Both the position numbers and the translations under genes were made by a program. Below, piece after piece: positions 10,733 to 22,371 of a stretch of DNA of 64,000 nt; within the stretch, counting starts at the first letter, position 1, and every line of letters begins with the position of its first letter. This DNA comes from Strongyloides papillosus (taxonomy: Eukaryota; Nematoda; Chromadorea; Rhabditida; Strongyloididae), in contig SRSI01000009.1 in assembly GCA_005656395.1 (NCBI GenBank), positions 1,550,001-1,614,000 on the forward strand. Reading direction: 5' to 3'. The notes below the pieces were generated by a model that did not search any database, was not told the origin of the DNA, and saw nothing but the letters and a program-made list of their open reading frames with translations.

Positions 10733-12203
10733 CTATGGAGCTTTTAATAATGCTTCATAATCTACTTCTCCATTTGCATCAATTGGAACAGGTTGATTAC
10801 CAAGACCCATTCCTTTCATAGCCATTTTAGCAAAATCATAACTATCTGGCATGTATGATGTGACACTACTGAAAAATTATACATATATAATAAATTAAAA
10901 ATACATTTTGCAATATTTTAAAGTACAAACTACAAATTGTAGTAATTAATTAAAAAAAAATTTTTTTAATGACTAAACATAGTGAAATAACTCTTGATTA
11001 CAAAAGTATAACTTCTTATCAATCGTCACCTCTCACTATGTCATCTATGTAGTTATGAAATACATTTATTGCTTACCTTGTTAACCACCACATGATAAAA
11101 GGCTGAGTAAATGTTATAAATAATATTAAATAAAGTTTTCTTTTCTTTCTATCATTTTCATTGTATGAATTTGGAGAATCCATAATGAAACATTTGACTG
11201 CACGAAGTAAGAAAAATATTATTGCTATTGCACAATATAATAAAACAAAATTAAATACAGATTTACCAAAAACTAAATAGGCCAACAAAGAAACAACCAT
11301 TCCAACATATTTATAGGAGGAATAAGCTAACGAATGCCAGAATCCTAGAGCATTTGATAAATTCATAATATAACGAGAAACAACTATTATAATATTCTCT
11401 AAAAATAAATATATGAGAACATTTGATGCTGTTACACCAAGTTGTTCGGGCGAAAATCTAAATGAGTAAAAAATTGTTTTGTAAATAAAATAAGTAATAA
11501 TATTTTTACCTTTGTTGGATACCAAGAACAAGGCCACTTAATAAAACATATGTTATGAAAGCCATTAATGGGATATATAGATCAGGAGCATTGACATCCT
11601 CTTTTGGGGTAACGGGTTGACCGTCTGCTCCAGTCTGAACCGACCAATTTTTATGAATAAATGGAAGAAGGATAATGCCAAGTTTCTTGGCAACATAACT
11701 ATTAGATACTGAAAAATAATATTTCAACTGAAATGAATTAATATATTGTGAAATTTTTTCTTTTTGTTGAGCTGCAAACTGTCCTCCAAATTGTTGAGCA
11801 GCACTGAATAAAGGGTCAGACATAAAATTTTGATTTCCCATACCAAAATTATTGGGATTCATTTGACTATTTGTATTTCCCCCGCTTCTATGGTTAACGT
11901 TCATGGGCTGATTTACAAAAGAATTGAATCCTCCATCTTGTTGATTGTAATTTGAGTATGTATTTGGTATTTGTTGTGCATTATACTGCTGTTGATTTCC
12001 ATACATATTATTATCATTATTCTGTGAATATGAATCAAATCCATCTAATGATACATCTGGTTGACTAAATAGTTATTGAATTAAATTAATATTTTCTTTC
12101 CCTACCTATATTGTTGTCCACCGTAATTGTTTTGATTCTGCCATTGATTCGCCATGTTAGAATCATAGCTCCAATCCATGTTACTCCAGTCATTTGAAGA
12201 CAT
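10733..12203 (-). CDS. YIF1: YIF1 homologue, ER-Golgi trafficking membrane protein
   Basis: Four exons (12203-12106, 12064-11510, 11457-11077, 10868-10733) keep phase throughout and give 389 residues. The N-terminal ~150 residues are Asn/Gln/Gly-rich and cytosolic. The YIF1 core has FSPEQLGVTASNVLIYLFLE, LAYSSYKYVGM and QPFIMWWLT with five hydrophobic segments. YIF1 proteins partner YIPF5/Yip1 in vesicle traffic between ER and Golgi. The fourth exon adds about 45 hydrophilic residues after the last membrane segment (TSSVTSYMPDSYDF...EALLKAP), which the human proteins lack. Introns are 41-52 nt except the last (208 nt). The gene is 197 bp downstream of POLD2 on the same strand. Confidence 0.93.
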
Positions 12204-12400
12204 TTTGAATCTCAAAATTTAGAGATATATCTTCCACGTAGTCTTTGTATTGTGGTAGAATAAAAACATTGCCATTGGGAAGATGCGTATTGAATTAAAT
12301 TTATTATTCTTTTCAAAACGCAATAAAATAAAATGAATTGTATGGTACATCAAATATTCATATATTAAAGAAACATTTATTTTAGTTAAATGGATAATAT

Positions 12401-13784
12401 TTAAATGCACAAATTAAAAGTAAAAGGAATAGCTTCAAGAGTTTTTGTATTTACAAATGTTATTGTGTTAGTTGTTGAAAAAGATGGTAAAGAGAGAAGA
12501 AGAACGTCATAGTCCCCTAATCGTATAGTCTTCTTATCAAAATGACTTTGTCCGCCAACAAAGAAGACATGAGGTGTTTTTTTCAGAACCATAAAATCGT
12601 CTGACTTACTAACAAAAATACTCATATGATCAGGAGACGTTGGAGCAAGATGTTGGTATCTTAGAAGTTGTTCCATGACATCAAGACTTGACTTGTTATC
12701 TCTTATTCTTAAAATATCTGTAACACTATCACCTGACATTCCTAAGTATGTCGTACCATTTGTTTCAAAAAATGTTGGATTGGTTGTTAAAAAAAAGTCT
12801 TTTTCCAGTTTACTACAAATTTTGTAGGCTCCTCTATAAGGGACTTGAATAGGCCAAGATCCTGTTCCTATGTCACAAATACCGGGCATTACGAGGACTG
12901 GTGCACAATTTGTCAAACTTTTAAAGTACTTATCAGCTTCCAATAATTGTTTGTGAGTAATTAATGGATCCTTCAAGTCTAAAATATTATAACTACGCTT
13001 ATAAAAATCTGAGTCATCAAAGGTTCCACCAGCAATAACAATTCTTTCGATACCTTTAAAAATATTTTTAATATCTTCAGGTAGATTAGTACCACCTTCT
13101 TGGAAGCAAGTAGAGAGAAAATTCAAGTAACATTCCCTTTCAGAAGTTTTACCGTGAGAAAATTTTAGATCCGAAATGAAACACATGTATGTCTCTTCTT
13201 TGGCTTCTAATCTTTCTTGTTGTAAAGCAGGTTCTGGATAAATAATATTTTCAACAAAAAACGAATTGCCATTGTCAAGTTTATGACCATAAATTCCAAC
13301 TACAGCACCATGAGAATTGTTATAGATATCGATATTTGACAATTTTACTATATAATCATCAGTGACTAGATTTAAACAATCTTTATCACTTTTTTTAATC
13401 TCTTCTTCAAAACCATTATCTTCGTATGTCAATAATGCTTCATCATCAACTTCTATATTAGTAATGATACTTTTTCTTTCTTTCAACTTTAATTGAAGAA
13501 CACCACAAAGTAAACCTGAATTCTCGTCTTCTAAATCAAAATAATCACTAAATTTGATATCTTCTCCTGTAAAAAATAAGTAAAAAAAATTAACTTCCTT
13601 TCTTACCGTATTGCTTTTTTGCAGATGAATGAATCCTATCCTTCAACAGATTAAAACGGACCATGTACAGGTCATTTAATTGATAGTCAATAGGTTCTCT
13701 TTCACGTTCATTCCATACATCATTCGACAACACAAAATCCTCATTTATCATTTTAAATTTAGGTGTAATATCAGAAGATGCCAT
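12401..13784 (-). CDS. POLD2: DNA polymerase delta subunit 2 (regulatory B subunit)
   Basis: Two exons, 13784-13607 and 13566-12401 (40-nt intron), give 447 residues, near the usual length. The N-terminal OB-fold region contains LCGVLQLKLKER and VVGIYGHK, and the inactive calcineurin-like phosphoesterase domain contains VIAGGTFDDSDFYKR, LVMPGICDIG, YLGMSGDSVTDILR and HVFFVGGQSHF. The subunit links the catalytic p125 to p66 and PCNA in the replicative polymerase. The start MASSDITPKF was chosen because upstream in-frame codons are hydrophobic and AT-rich. It is the most upstream member of the minus-strand block and diverges from the unknown membrane protein at 14159 across 374 bp of AT-rich spacer. 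Confidence 0.94.
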
Positions 13785-14158
13785 ATTGTATAACAAATGG
13801 AATAATAAAGACAGAAAAATGTCATCTTCGCGCTTCAACTGAAAAATACCTTTCCAAAAGTACGCGTTATAAAAGAAGAGGATGGAAAAAATTGATGGTA
13901 CTTTTGTAGTATTAACGAAAATTAACAATTTTCTTAATATTTAAAATTTTTAGATATTCAACGAATAAAATGTAGTAGTATAGTAAAGATTTTGTATTAT
14001 AGTTTTTTGAATCAATTATCAATTCTGAAGCAGCATTGTAATTTTCTAATAGCGCTTGAATTGGTAGTAAAATTAAACTGTTATAAAATAGGAGATAAAC
14101 TATATAATAAGAATTATCTACCTCATGGTTCTAGTTTTTTCATACTAATCATAAATTT

Positions 14159-15137
14159 ATGAGTTCATCTAAACCAACGGTACTTCCTGTAAATACTACA
14201 GAATCACAAATTGAAAGCATTAGTAGTAGTGATATTATTGCTTACGTTGTTTGTGGAATATTGGCATTAATTATATTAATAGTATTTATTATAATTATTT
14301 GGAAAAAATGTCGTAGACGAAACTCGAAAGATAGAATAAGTGTAAGTTTTTTTTCCTTTTTAAATACTGTTTATATAGAAAGTAAAAATTGCTGATAAAA
14401 GACGTGCTAGAGCAACTAAAAGATATCTCAAAAAGCACAAATCTATAAGAATTCCCGTTGATAAAAATGGTTTGCCGAAATTGGACAAATCAAAAAAGAA
14501 AAGTTCAAAGAATATTGGAAAAATTGGAAAGATAAAAAATGATAATATAAGTGTTGACAAAGTTGATAGCAAAAAAATAAAGTCACAAAAAATTAATGAG
14601 CATGAATTTGAACGAATTAGGACACCAAAAATTTTTATGAAATCTAAGGAAAATAGTCAAAATTTAGAAGAAAACAAAAATATAGAACCAGTTGGTAAAG
14701 TAAAAATGGACAAAGTTTCTAAAAATATGCATGAAAATAAAGAAATATTAAAGGGAAAATTAAATACTGTAAATAAGGAAAATGCAAATTGTTTTGATAT
14801 AGGGGAATCTTTTGACAATAGTGATAATAGATTTCTAAAAGTAGAGCACAATTTACCTTTGACATTGGTAAATTATCTTTCGGATAATCGTGAATATGAA
14901 TCACTAAAAAACTATGATGATCTATCATATATGGAGAAAGAAATTTATAGACCATCAACTGGTGAATTTAACTTTGAAAATTCTAAAAATAAAAAGATGT
15001 GCCAAATTCATGGAAAAAATGAACGAGTATCTATTTTTACATTGCATGGAAATAATAGCGCATGGGTTCAAAATGAGGATCAATTTAGTGATTTTAGTTT
15101 TCAAATTAGCACTGATAGTTCTGAGAATAATAAGTAA
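14159..15137 (+). CDS. Unrecognised single-pass membrane protein with Lys-rich tail
   Basis: Exons 14159-14341 and 14379-15137 (37-nt intron) give 313 residues. Residues 1-24 are Ser/Thr-rich with an NTTE glycosylation sequon, followed by one strong membrane segment (IIAYVVCGILALIILIVFII, about 25-47) and a basic stop-transfer KKCRRRN. There is no cleavable signal peptide, so a type III (N-out) topology is likely. The remaining ~255 residues are a Lys/Asn/Ser-rich, probably disordered cytosolic tail with a very basic segment (KKSSKNIGKIGKIK). I recognise no domain. It could be an adaptor-like nematode membrane protein; the frame and the intron are convincing, the function is unknown. Confidence 0.75.
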
Positions 15138-16181
15138 TTAATAATTGTCAATAACAATTTATTGAGTCATTAATTTAAGTCATATTTCTTTAACAATGAC
15201 ATTATAACATCATTTTATTCAATACCTTTATTTACTTAATAAAATAAAACAAGCAACTTTTTAATGCATTTGAAGATATGAAACTCTTTAGAGTGATATG
15301 AGAAAGTATTTTGCCATTATAAGTTGCATATTTAATTGAATATGTAATTGTTTTTATATGACATGGCATTTTTTGATTTTAAAACGAAAGCAACTTTTAT
15401 AAAAATAAATGTTTAGTTAAAAATTGACCTTATTTGATTTTTATGATTAGATAATCAAGATATATGCTTTTTTTAAGTTTAGGAGGAAGAACAATAAAAA
15501 TAAGTGTATTATTTAATAAAATTATATAGAAGTAACCAGGTTTCTTTCATATAAATTTTAGGTGAAATATAAACTTATTAAATATTTTTTTTATATGCTA
15601 TCTTTCTCAAGTCTTTATTAGCTTGATCAATACTACATAATAATATAATTTATAATAGCATGAAATCATATTCTTGACTTTTTTCGTATTATTTATAGCA
15701 TTTTCAAAAAATTCTGACTATAATTCTTAAAAATATTTTTTTTTTCAATCACTTTTTGCATTGTTTTGTTCAACAAATAACTTTTAAAAACATTAGAAAA
15801 ATAAGACAAATTACAACTCATTTAAAAGGTTTAATTCCAAAGTATAGGGAAACTTTTTAATATGGAAATCGTGTAAAGTTATGAACTAAATAGTGATTAT
15901 GGTTTATTGAGAAAAAAATTCTAAATGCGTTAGAGGTTAAACACAGACAGGCAAAAGAATGGCTTTTGGCTAATTTATTTAAATTTTCACGTAGATATAT
16001 AATTTGCAAAAATTAAATTATAATATTCTTAATAACAAAATAAAATAATTAATTTTGTAATAATTTAAATATTAATTTTTTTAAAATTCAAAAATTCAAA
16101 CGTTAAAATATAATATATGGACTTATTTTATAAATATATTTCATATTTAAAGTACTAATTCATATTTAACTAATTATTAAC
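15138..16181. other. AT-rich spacer
   Basis: About 1 kb with no credible reading frame. It holds the 3' end of the membrane-protein gene and the promoter of the repeat protein. A short inverted repeat (CAAAAG/CTTTTG, about 15953-15970) is the only structure seen. Confidence 0.5.
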
Positions 16182-17822
16182 ATGTCTAAGAAATGGTCTT
16201 TTAGGAGCAAAACTAAGTCATCTGGACCGAAGACTTTCTGGAATAATCGTGTTACAAGAGCTATTGCTTCAAGAACAGTTTCATTAAGAAGGAATAAACT
16301 AAATGAAAGCTACACTGGTAGATCGAGAAGAATTTTAACAGCAAGACGAAGACTTCCACTTAGAATTCCTATTACTTCTCTATCTATTCCTGACCATCTT
16401 GATAATGAAGAAAATGTCGTCGTTCTTTGTGAACCAAGTAATCACAACATTATTGCCAAGGATGAATCTTATGAAAAAATTTGGCCAGCATTGTCAAACA
16501 TTGAAAATAACATGATTTTGCCAAGTAACTTGATCCCAAGTAATATGAGACTTGTTAATGTCAACCATTTCCTCAACTTTCGCCGTGATTTTATTTTCTC
16601 CATCAACGTAGCTGAGAAACTAATGCCTCTTCTTGCTGTATTAGATGGAATTGCTGCCATAAAAGTTGACAAAACAAAGCCTCAGGTTTTTGGAAATTTC
16701 TTGGAATTTACAGATAACTTGTCTAAGGGATCCCTTTCTAATGACTCAATAAAGCCACTTCTTTCTCCTCTAGAATCTATTTCATCTACAAAGATTGAGG
16801 AAAGTCAAACCAAATTTTTTGCTGATTTTTATGAATATATTGAGAGCTTGAATAAAGAATCACAAAAATGTGAAGAGATAAAAGAACTATGTGCTGATTT
16901 AGCTAATTTGTCCCAAGTCGTTGTAGGTGAAAGTGATTCTATAAAACTTGGAGAATTTTTCGCCGGTATTGCTGAACTTGAAGATCAAGCCAATTCAAAG
17001 ACATACATTGTTCCACTCCTTGCTTCAATGGAAAATATTTCAAGAATAGTCTTCAAAGAAAGTAATTCACATCTTATAGGAGAACTATTTAATGGTACCG
17101 ACAATAATGAAGCTAATAACAACAGTGTTACTCTATTGCCTTTATTTGATTCATTAGAGCAAATTACAACTATAACACAAAATAAAAGTAATATTAAAGT
17201 AAATAGTGCTGTTTCCTGTGAAAATCAAGAAAAGGAAAACAACCTCTTTGAAGGAATACTTAACGATTCCACAAAGAATACTTCCGACAAACAGATTCAG
17301 GAATTAAAACCAATCTTATCTGCTATAGAAAGTATTACTGCATCTCAAGTTAAAGCAAGCATAACTTCAATGGTTGGAGAATTTTTCAAATACATTAGTG
17401 AAATTAATGATAAGCAAAACAAGCATCAAGAGTATAACCTTAAACTAGCTTCTTCTTCACTTGAAAATGTCGTCTCTCGCATGCAACAAAGCCTTACAAA
17501 TTTCTCTTCAATGGATGTAGGATATAACACATGTAGCGGTCAAACTGATCCTAAAACTATTGAAACTCCACTTGCTCCAATGAGACATAGAGCTCCATGT
17601 CCATCAGCTACTTCAATTTGTTCATGTACAAATAACGTTTTTATGTGTCCTCCAATACAATCAAGAGAACTTTTAAGCGATGCCCAATTTTACGCTATGG
17701 AGGAAAACACAATTTTACAACGGATTAATGAACTAGAAACTCAAATAACCTCTATGACTATTCTTCAAAAGCGCCTCAAAATCTACTATGAATTCCTTAA
17801 ACAACACCAATCATCTATTTAA
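16182..17822 (+). CDS. Unrecognised protein with ~43-residue tandem repeats
   Basis: One uninterrupted exon of 546 codons. Residues 1-62 are strongly basic (RSKTK, SLRRNK, RSRRILTARRRLPLR) and look like a nuclear-localisation or nucleic-acid-binding region. From about residue 99 to 444 a degenerate unit recurs: an L-x-P-L-L-x-x-(L/M)-E-x-I start, a variable middle, and a (G/A)-(E/D)-F-(F/Y)-x-x-I end. Starts fall near 100, 147, 190, 233, 276, 318, 375 and 420, so the spacing is 42-47 except one longer step of 57. Residues 445-500 carry a Cys cluster (CPSATSICSCTNNVFMCPP), and 500-546 is a predicted coiled coil. No intron and no acceptor-like AG directly before the ATG were seen, unlike most neighbours. 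I know no family with this pattern. Confidence 0.8.
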   Translation: MSKKWSFRSKTKSSGPKTFWNNRVTRAIASRTVSLRRNKLNESYTGRSRRILTARRRLPLRIPITSLSIPDHLDNEENVVVLCEPSNHNIIAKDESYEKIWPALSNIENNMILPSNLIPSNMRLVNVNHFLNFRRDFIFSINVAEKLMPLLAVLDGIAAIKVDKTKPQVFGNFLEFTDNLSKGSLSNDSIKPLLSPLESISSTKIEESQTKFFADFYEYIESLNKESQKCEEIKELCADLANLSQVVVGESDSIKLGEFFAGIAELEDQANSKTYIVPLLASMENISRIVFKESNSHLIGELFNGTDNNEANNNSVTLLPLFDSLEQITTITQNKSNIKVNSAVSCENQEKENNLFEGILNDSTKNTSDKQIQELKPILSAIESITASQVKASITSMVGEFFKYISEINDKQNKHQEYNLKLASSSLENVVSRMQQSLTNFSSMDVGYNTCSGQTDPKTIETPLAPMRHRAPCPSATSICSCTNNVFMCPPIQSRELLSDAQFYAMEENTILQRINELETQITSMTILQKRLKIYYEFLKQHQSSI

Positions 17823-18242
17823 AATAACAATTTGTGATTAATAAATAAAGAATAAATTTTTATTAACAAATTTCTAACCCTTAATTTTAAAATTGAATTA
17901 TATTTGATAAAGTTGTATTATCTATAAAATTTAAGTTAAAATTTCGGCTAACTTCTTTTTAAAGAAAACTTTTTCTTCCTTTTAGTTTATTTATTAAAAA
18001 AAATAACTTGTAAATTTCAATTAGTTGCAGTGAAATTTTGTCGTAAATTAGTAAAACATTTTTTTAAATAGATTCTAGTGTTGAAAACAATATCTCTATC
18101 AACATTTTAAAAAACAGCCCATAGAAAAACAATCTTACTACGATAATGTAGAAATTTCCCATACTTTACTACTAAAAAATGTTGCATAAGACATTTCTCC
18201 AATATTCGATGCACGACCAATTTGAAATTGCCAAACTAAGAT
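17823..18242. other. Spacer between repeat protein and CCA enzyme genes
   Basis: About 420 bp of AT-rich DNA with the poly(A) signals of the upstream gene and the presumed promoter of TRNT1. No other feature seen. Confidence 0.4.
17844..17856 (+). terminator. Polyadenylation signals of the repeat-protein gene
   Basis: Two AATAAA hexamers (17844-17849 and 17851-17856) lie 22-34 bp after the stop codon, the normal place for nematode 3' end formation. Confidence 0.5.
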
Positions 18243-19801
18243 ATGTTTAGTTTTTCTTCGAGATCAGTATTTTGTTCTATAAGAAGATTTCCATTTCAAC
18301 AATATACTAGATTTATTTCGAAGAAACAGGAAAAATTTATACGTAATTTATCACCGCAAGAAATTGAAAAAGCAAAACAATTGAGAATGAAGGAAGTAAA
18401 ATCTATCAATCCTATCACCCCAAAAACAAAACACATAGCTACTAATAATTTTAAAGAATTATTTACACCCGAATTAATAAAATTATCTGACTTGTTTAAA
18501 CAAAGTGGTTATGAAATTCGTATAGCCGGAGGGGCTGTTAGAGATTTATTAATGGGTAAAAAACCTGTGGATGTGGATTTTGCCTCAGATGCAACACCTC
18601 AACAAATGATAGACATGTTTACAAAAGAAAATATTAGAATGTTGCATAAAAAGGGAGAAGAACATGGAACCATTACATGTAGGATTAATGATAAAGAGAA
18701 TTTTGAAATAACTACTTTAAGGTAACTAGATAATTATGTATAACTAGTAGATTTTTTAGAATTGATGTTATTTGTGATGGAAGAAGAGCAGAGGTTCAAT
18801 TCACAACAAATTGGCAACTTGATGCTTTCCGAAGAGATCTCACAATAAATTCACTATTTTTAAAACTCGATGGAACCGTTGTTGATTATACCAATGGTAT
18901 TGAAGATTTAGAAAATAGAAGAGTTGTTTTCTCTGGTGATGCTGAAAAAAGAATACAAGAAGATTTTCTAAGGATTTTAAGATATTTTCGTTTTTATGGA
19001 AGAATTGCAGATAAACCAAATGATTTTGATCCAAACATTTTGGATTCTATTAAAAGGAATGCATATGGACTAGGTGATATAAGTGGTGAACGTATTTGGA
19101 CAGAATTGAAAAAAATCGCTGTCGGAAGATTTGCCTCTCCTGTTATGAAAGTGATGCTTGAAGAATGTAAATTGAATAAATATTTAGGAATCCCAGAAAA
19201 CTGTTCTTTGGATCACTTTGAAAAAGTGGTTACATTAAACGATATTAATGATCTAATGCCAGCAACGTCAATTTCGGCTTTGTTTAGTAATAATGATGAC
19301 TTAATGCGATTCCATAAACGTTGTAAAATATCTAATGCTGAAAAAGGACTGTGTGAAATAATTATAAATTCAAGAGATTATCTAGAAGAGAAACTTAATG
19401 ACGATTCTGTGGATAAGTTTAAAGTTTGGAAAGACTTGTTAATTCAAGAATATTACAAAAACTGTATGAAAATTGAAGCTGCTGCAAAGGAGAGAGTTAG
19501 ACAACTTGGAATGTATATGCTGTGTGATTCAAAGATGTTAAATGAAATTGGACTTATAGAGATACCTCGTTTCCCGGTAGATGGAATTATTTTAAAAGAT
19601 AACAATTTCCCAAAAGGACCAGCAGTTAAATTTATTCTAGATAATTGTTTCACAGAGTGGATTAAAAGTGATTACACGATGTCTTTAGAAGATTTACTTG
19701 CTTATGGAAAAAAATTGGAAATACCAGAAGAAGTAACAAATCCCCATTTATATAAGAAAAAGAATAAAAAAAACCGCTCTCGTTGTAACTCAAACAGTTA
19801 A
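18243..19801 (+). CDS. TRNT1: CCA tRNA nucleotidyltransferase, mitochondrial/nuclear
   Basis: Exons 18243-18721 and 18760-19801 (38-nt intron) give 506 residues. The first ~35 residues (MFSFSSRSVFCSIRRFPFQQ) are Arg/Ser-rich without acids, a likely mitochondrial presequence. The class II nucleotidyltransferase head follows with IRIAGGAVRDLLMG and the catalytic DVDFA, then RRDLTINSLF and RIQEDFLRILRYFRFYGRI, which belong to the RNA- and nucleotide-binding neck. The enzyme adds CCA to the 3' ends of tRNAs in nucleus and mitochondria. At 506 residues it is longer than the human protein (434), with extra sequence at both ends, including a basic KKKNKKNRSR tail that could act in nuclear import. 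Confidence 0.95.
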
Positions 19802-21188
19802 TAGAATCAACTGTCTTTTTATAACTATTTGTTGGGGGAGAAATTAAAACACAATTCTCCAATTTCTTTACTTTACTTAGTAATAATATATTTAATTTTT
19901 TAATGTTGTTTTATTGAAACTAAAACTTCTTTACATAATGCTTCATTAATAATGTGTGAATAATTATATTTCTTTCTATTCGTAAATTAGAGTTCTTACT
20001 CTAAAATTTTAATAAACTGTTGACATCTTGAATTGAAGATCCAACTAGAAGTTTTGACAATATGGCTTTGCTCGCTTTTGTAAATTTGTTTCAGAAAATT
20101 GACTTTTAACAAAGTTTGGAAAAAAATCAATCTAAAATTTGATCATAAAACTATGGCTAACTTTTCATTTATAAATCAATATTTCTTTACTTTATAATAG
20201 TGAATCATCCATTTGTCGAAAGTAGCCTAAGGAAATTTTTAAAATATATATTTTAAATCTAGTACTCCAACAAAAATCTGTTGGCTGTTAACATTTAAAG
20301 GATTATTAAATTTCTTTGGATATTCTTTTTAATGGATTATGACCTTTTATAAATAAATATTTTTGTCATTTATTTGCCCACTCAAATTGTATTTTTTTAG
20401 GTTCTCTATAAAAGGTTACAAATTTTAAAATGAATTAGTTTTCCATTATTTAACTATGTCTAAACTTCAAATAGACAACGATTTTAGTATTATTATTTCC
20501 TTATTTGAAGTTGTTAATAAATATTTAATATTGTAGTGCATCAACTTTCGGTAATTTATTATTTTCTTTTAATTGTAAAATTCGCATTATGTAACTATAT
20601 ATATAAAATTATAAAACATGAATTAAAATTGTTGTCATACATGTGATAAGAGCTTTTCTAACAATTCTATGTAATTTTAAGCAATTACCAATTTCAATTA
20701 ACAAGTTACGCACAAGTTATTTTTATAGAATACATAAGAAAATTACATATTTTTTCCTTTTTTGATCATTTATTTTCTAGTGTTCGGTATCTTGAGATGT
20801 AAAAATTAAATTACGATATCTTTTACCTTATGTATTACAAAATAAAAAAGCTAAAAAAATGTTTCGTAGATGGATATATAAAAATTAAAAATATGTACAT
20901 ATTTTATTACTTAAAAGAATTTTCAAACCGGAAAGAAAATTTATATACATTAATTGTGGAAATGATTTTTTACAAGTGTTTATTATGCAGCAATAAAAAT
21001 TTGCTATTTAATTTTAGAATTTATTTAAAAAATACAGAATAATAAATTTATTAATAATGCATATTTCTTTTTTAGACATTCAATTTTTTAAATTACATTT
21101 TTATGAATGTATTCATATAATAAAATTAGTTTAAATGTTAATGTTATATTGTATTAAATATTAAAATGGCAAATTCTTTTTATCATTA
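19802..21188. other. AT-rich spacer between convergent genes
   Basis: About 1.4 kb between TRNT1 (+) and the kinase (-). A 70-codon frame at 20830-21042 is low-complexity and Lys/Ile-rich, as expected by chance here. No RNA gene or repeat seen. Confidence 0.4.
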
Positions 21189-22217
21189 TTAACTGTCACC
21201 TGACTCTTCTTCTTTTTCTTTCTTATTCAAATCTTCTTTTTCCCAGTCTAAAGGATCTGTTAAAACGCATCCACTTTCTTGTGCACTTTTTCTTAAGCAT
21301 GAATAAATATATTCATAATCAACTTTATCATGGTATTTTAGTAAGTCAATATAGTCAAGAACTTTTCCAAATTCTACATCACATTTAAGACCTCCAAAAA
21401 ATGTATTACGATTCTTTCTTGCGCGTTCTTTAGATGCCATTACAAGTTTTTTATCAGAAATCTTTTTCCATGGAAGTCCTGTTGAAACAATTAAATCTAT
21501 CAATAGATAAAACCAACTCTCACAATCATCTTTTCTACCCATTTCTTGATTTTTATGGCATGCTAATGATGCAAATCTTACAGTACCTTTAAAACCTACT
21601 GTTACTCTAGGTGTTTTTAATTCATTACTTTCATTTAAAAATTTTCTTGCTATTCCAAAATCTAATATATAGACAACTCGTTTTTTGTCACCTAATCCAA
21701 TTGCATAATTGGCAGGCTTGATGTCCCTATGAAGATAACCCTGTTTATGTAAATCTTCAATTGCTTCAAGACATTGTATTGATGCAGCGATTCCTGTTTG
21801 AAGAGAGAATACACGCTCTGGTCTGCTATTTTTGAGATCTGCTAAACTTTTTCCTACAAGCTCCATAACAAGAAAGAAATAATTTTCTTTTTTTCCTCTA
21901 TCAACAATAGAAGTAAAATGAGATGTTCCTTCACGACAACCTGATACCAACTTTAAAATTGCAATCTAAAAAAAACTGTTAATAAAGTATAATTGTAAAC
22001 ATGCCTCCATTTTTAGTTTTGAGTGTCTTCTTGTATCGAGCTTTTTCTCTATTTTCATTGCATATTCCAATTTAGAATTAGTTACATCAAATACTCGAAA
22101 GACAGCGCCAAATCCTCCTTCACCGAGTAATTTTGCTATTTGATATTTACATTTTGCAGATTCAACAATAACTCCCTCACGTATTCCAAGTTCGTCTGCA
22201 AGATTATCTTCAGACAT
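21189..22217 (-). CDS. CK1/TTBK-family Ser/Thr protein kinase
   Basis: Exon 1 is 22217-22005 and exon 2 is 21965-21189, giving 329 residues that are almost entirely kinase domain. Seen are the Gly loop GEGGFGAVF, the ATP-binding Lys in YAMKIEKK, the catalytic loop HRDIKPANYAIG, DFGIARKF in place of the usual DFG surroundings, and GTVRFASLACHKNQEMGRKDD, which is diagnostic for the CK1/tau-tubulin kinase branch that is greatly expanded in nematodes. Joining the exons in frame so that the family sequence KMEIAILK is restored needs a GC-AG intron (22004-21966, donor GAG|GCATGT). The nearby GT, four bases downstream, would shift the frame. All catalytic residues are present, so it should be active. 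Many nematode paralogues of this type are germline-enriched, but nothing here shows that directly. Confidence 0.88.
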
Positions 22218-22371
22218 TCTATATATTAATGATTATATAAAAATGAAAAAAAAACATGAAGATTTTATTTTATAAATACCATTTATTCTAATTTTACGTT
22301 AAAATCATTGTGCAAATTTATTGAAATTAGTAAAATAAAATGAAATTTTATTATACATGTAATTTGTAAAT

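Noticed and set aside
15950..15975. CAAAAG/CTTTTG inverted repeat considered as a transposon end or terminator.
   Set aside because: Too short, no TA flanks, and no partner end found.
20830..21042. A 70-codon plus-strand frame in the TRNT1-kinase spacer.
   Set aside because: Composition is that of random AT-rich DNA (Lys, Tyr, Phe, Ile); no motif.
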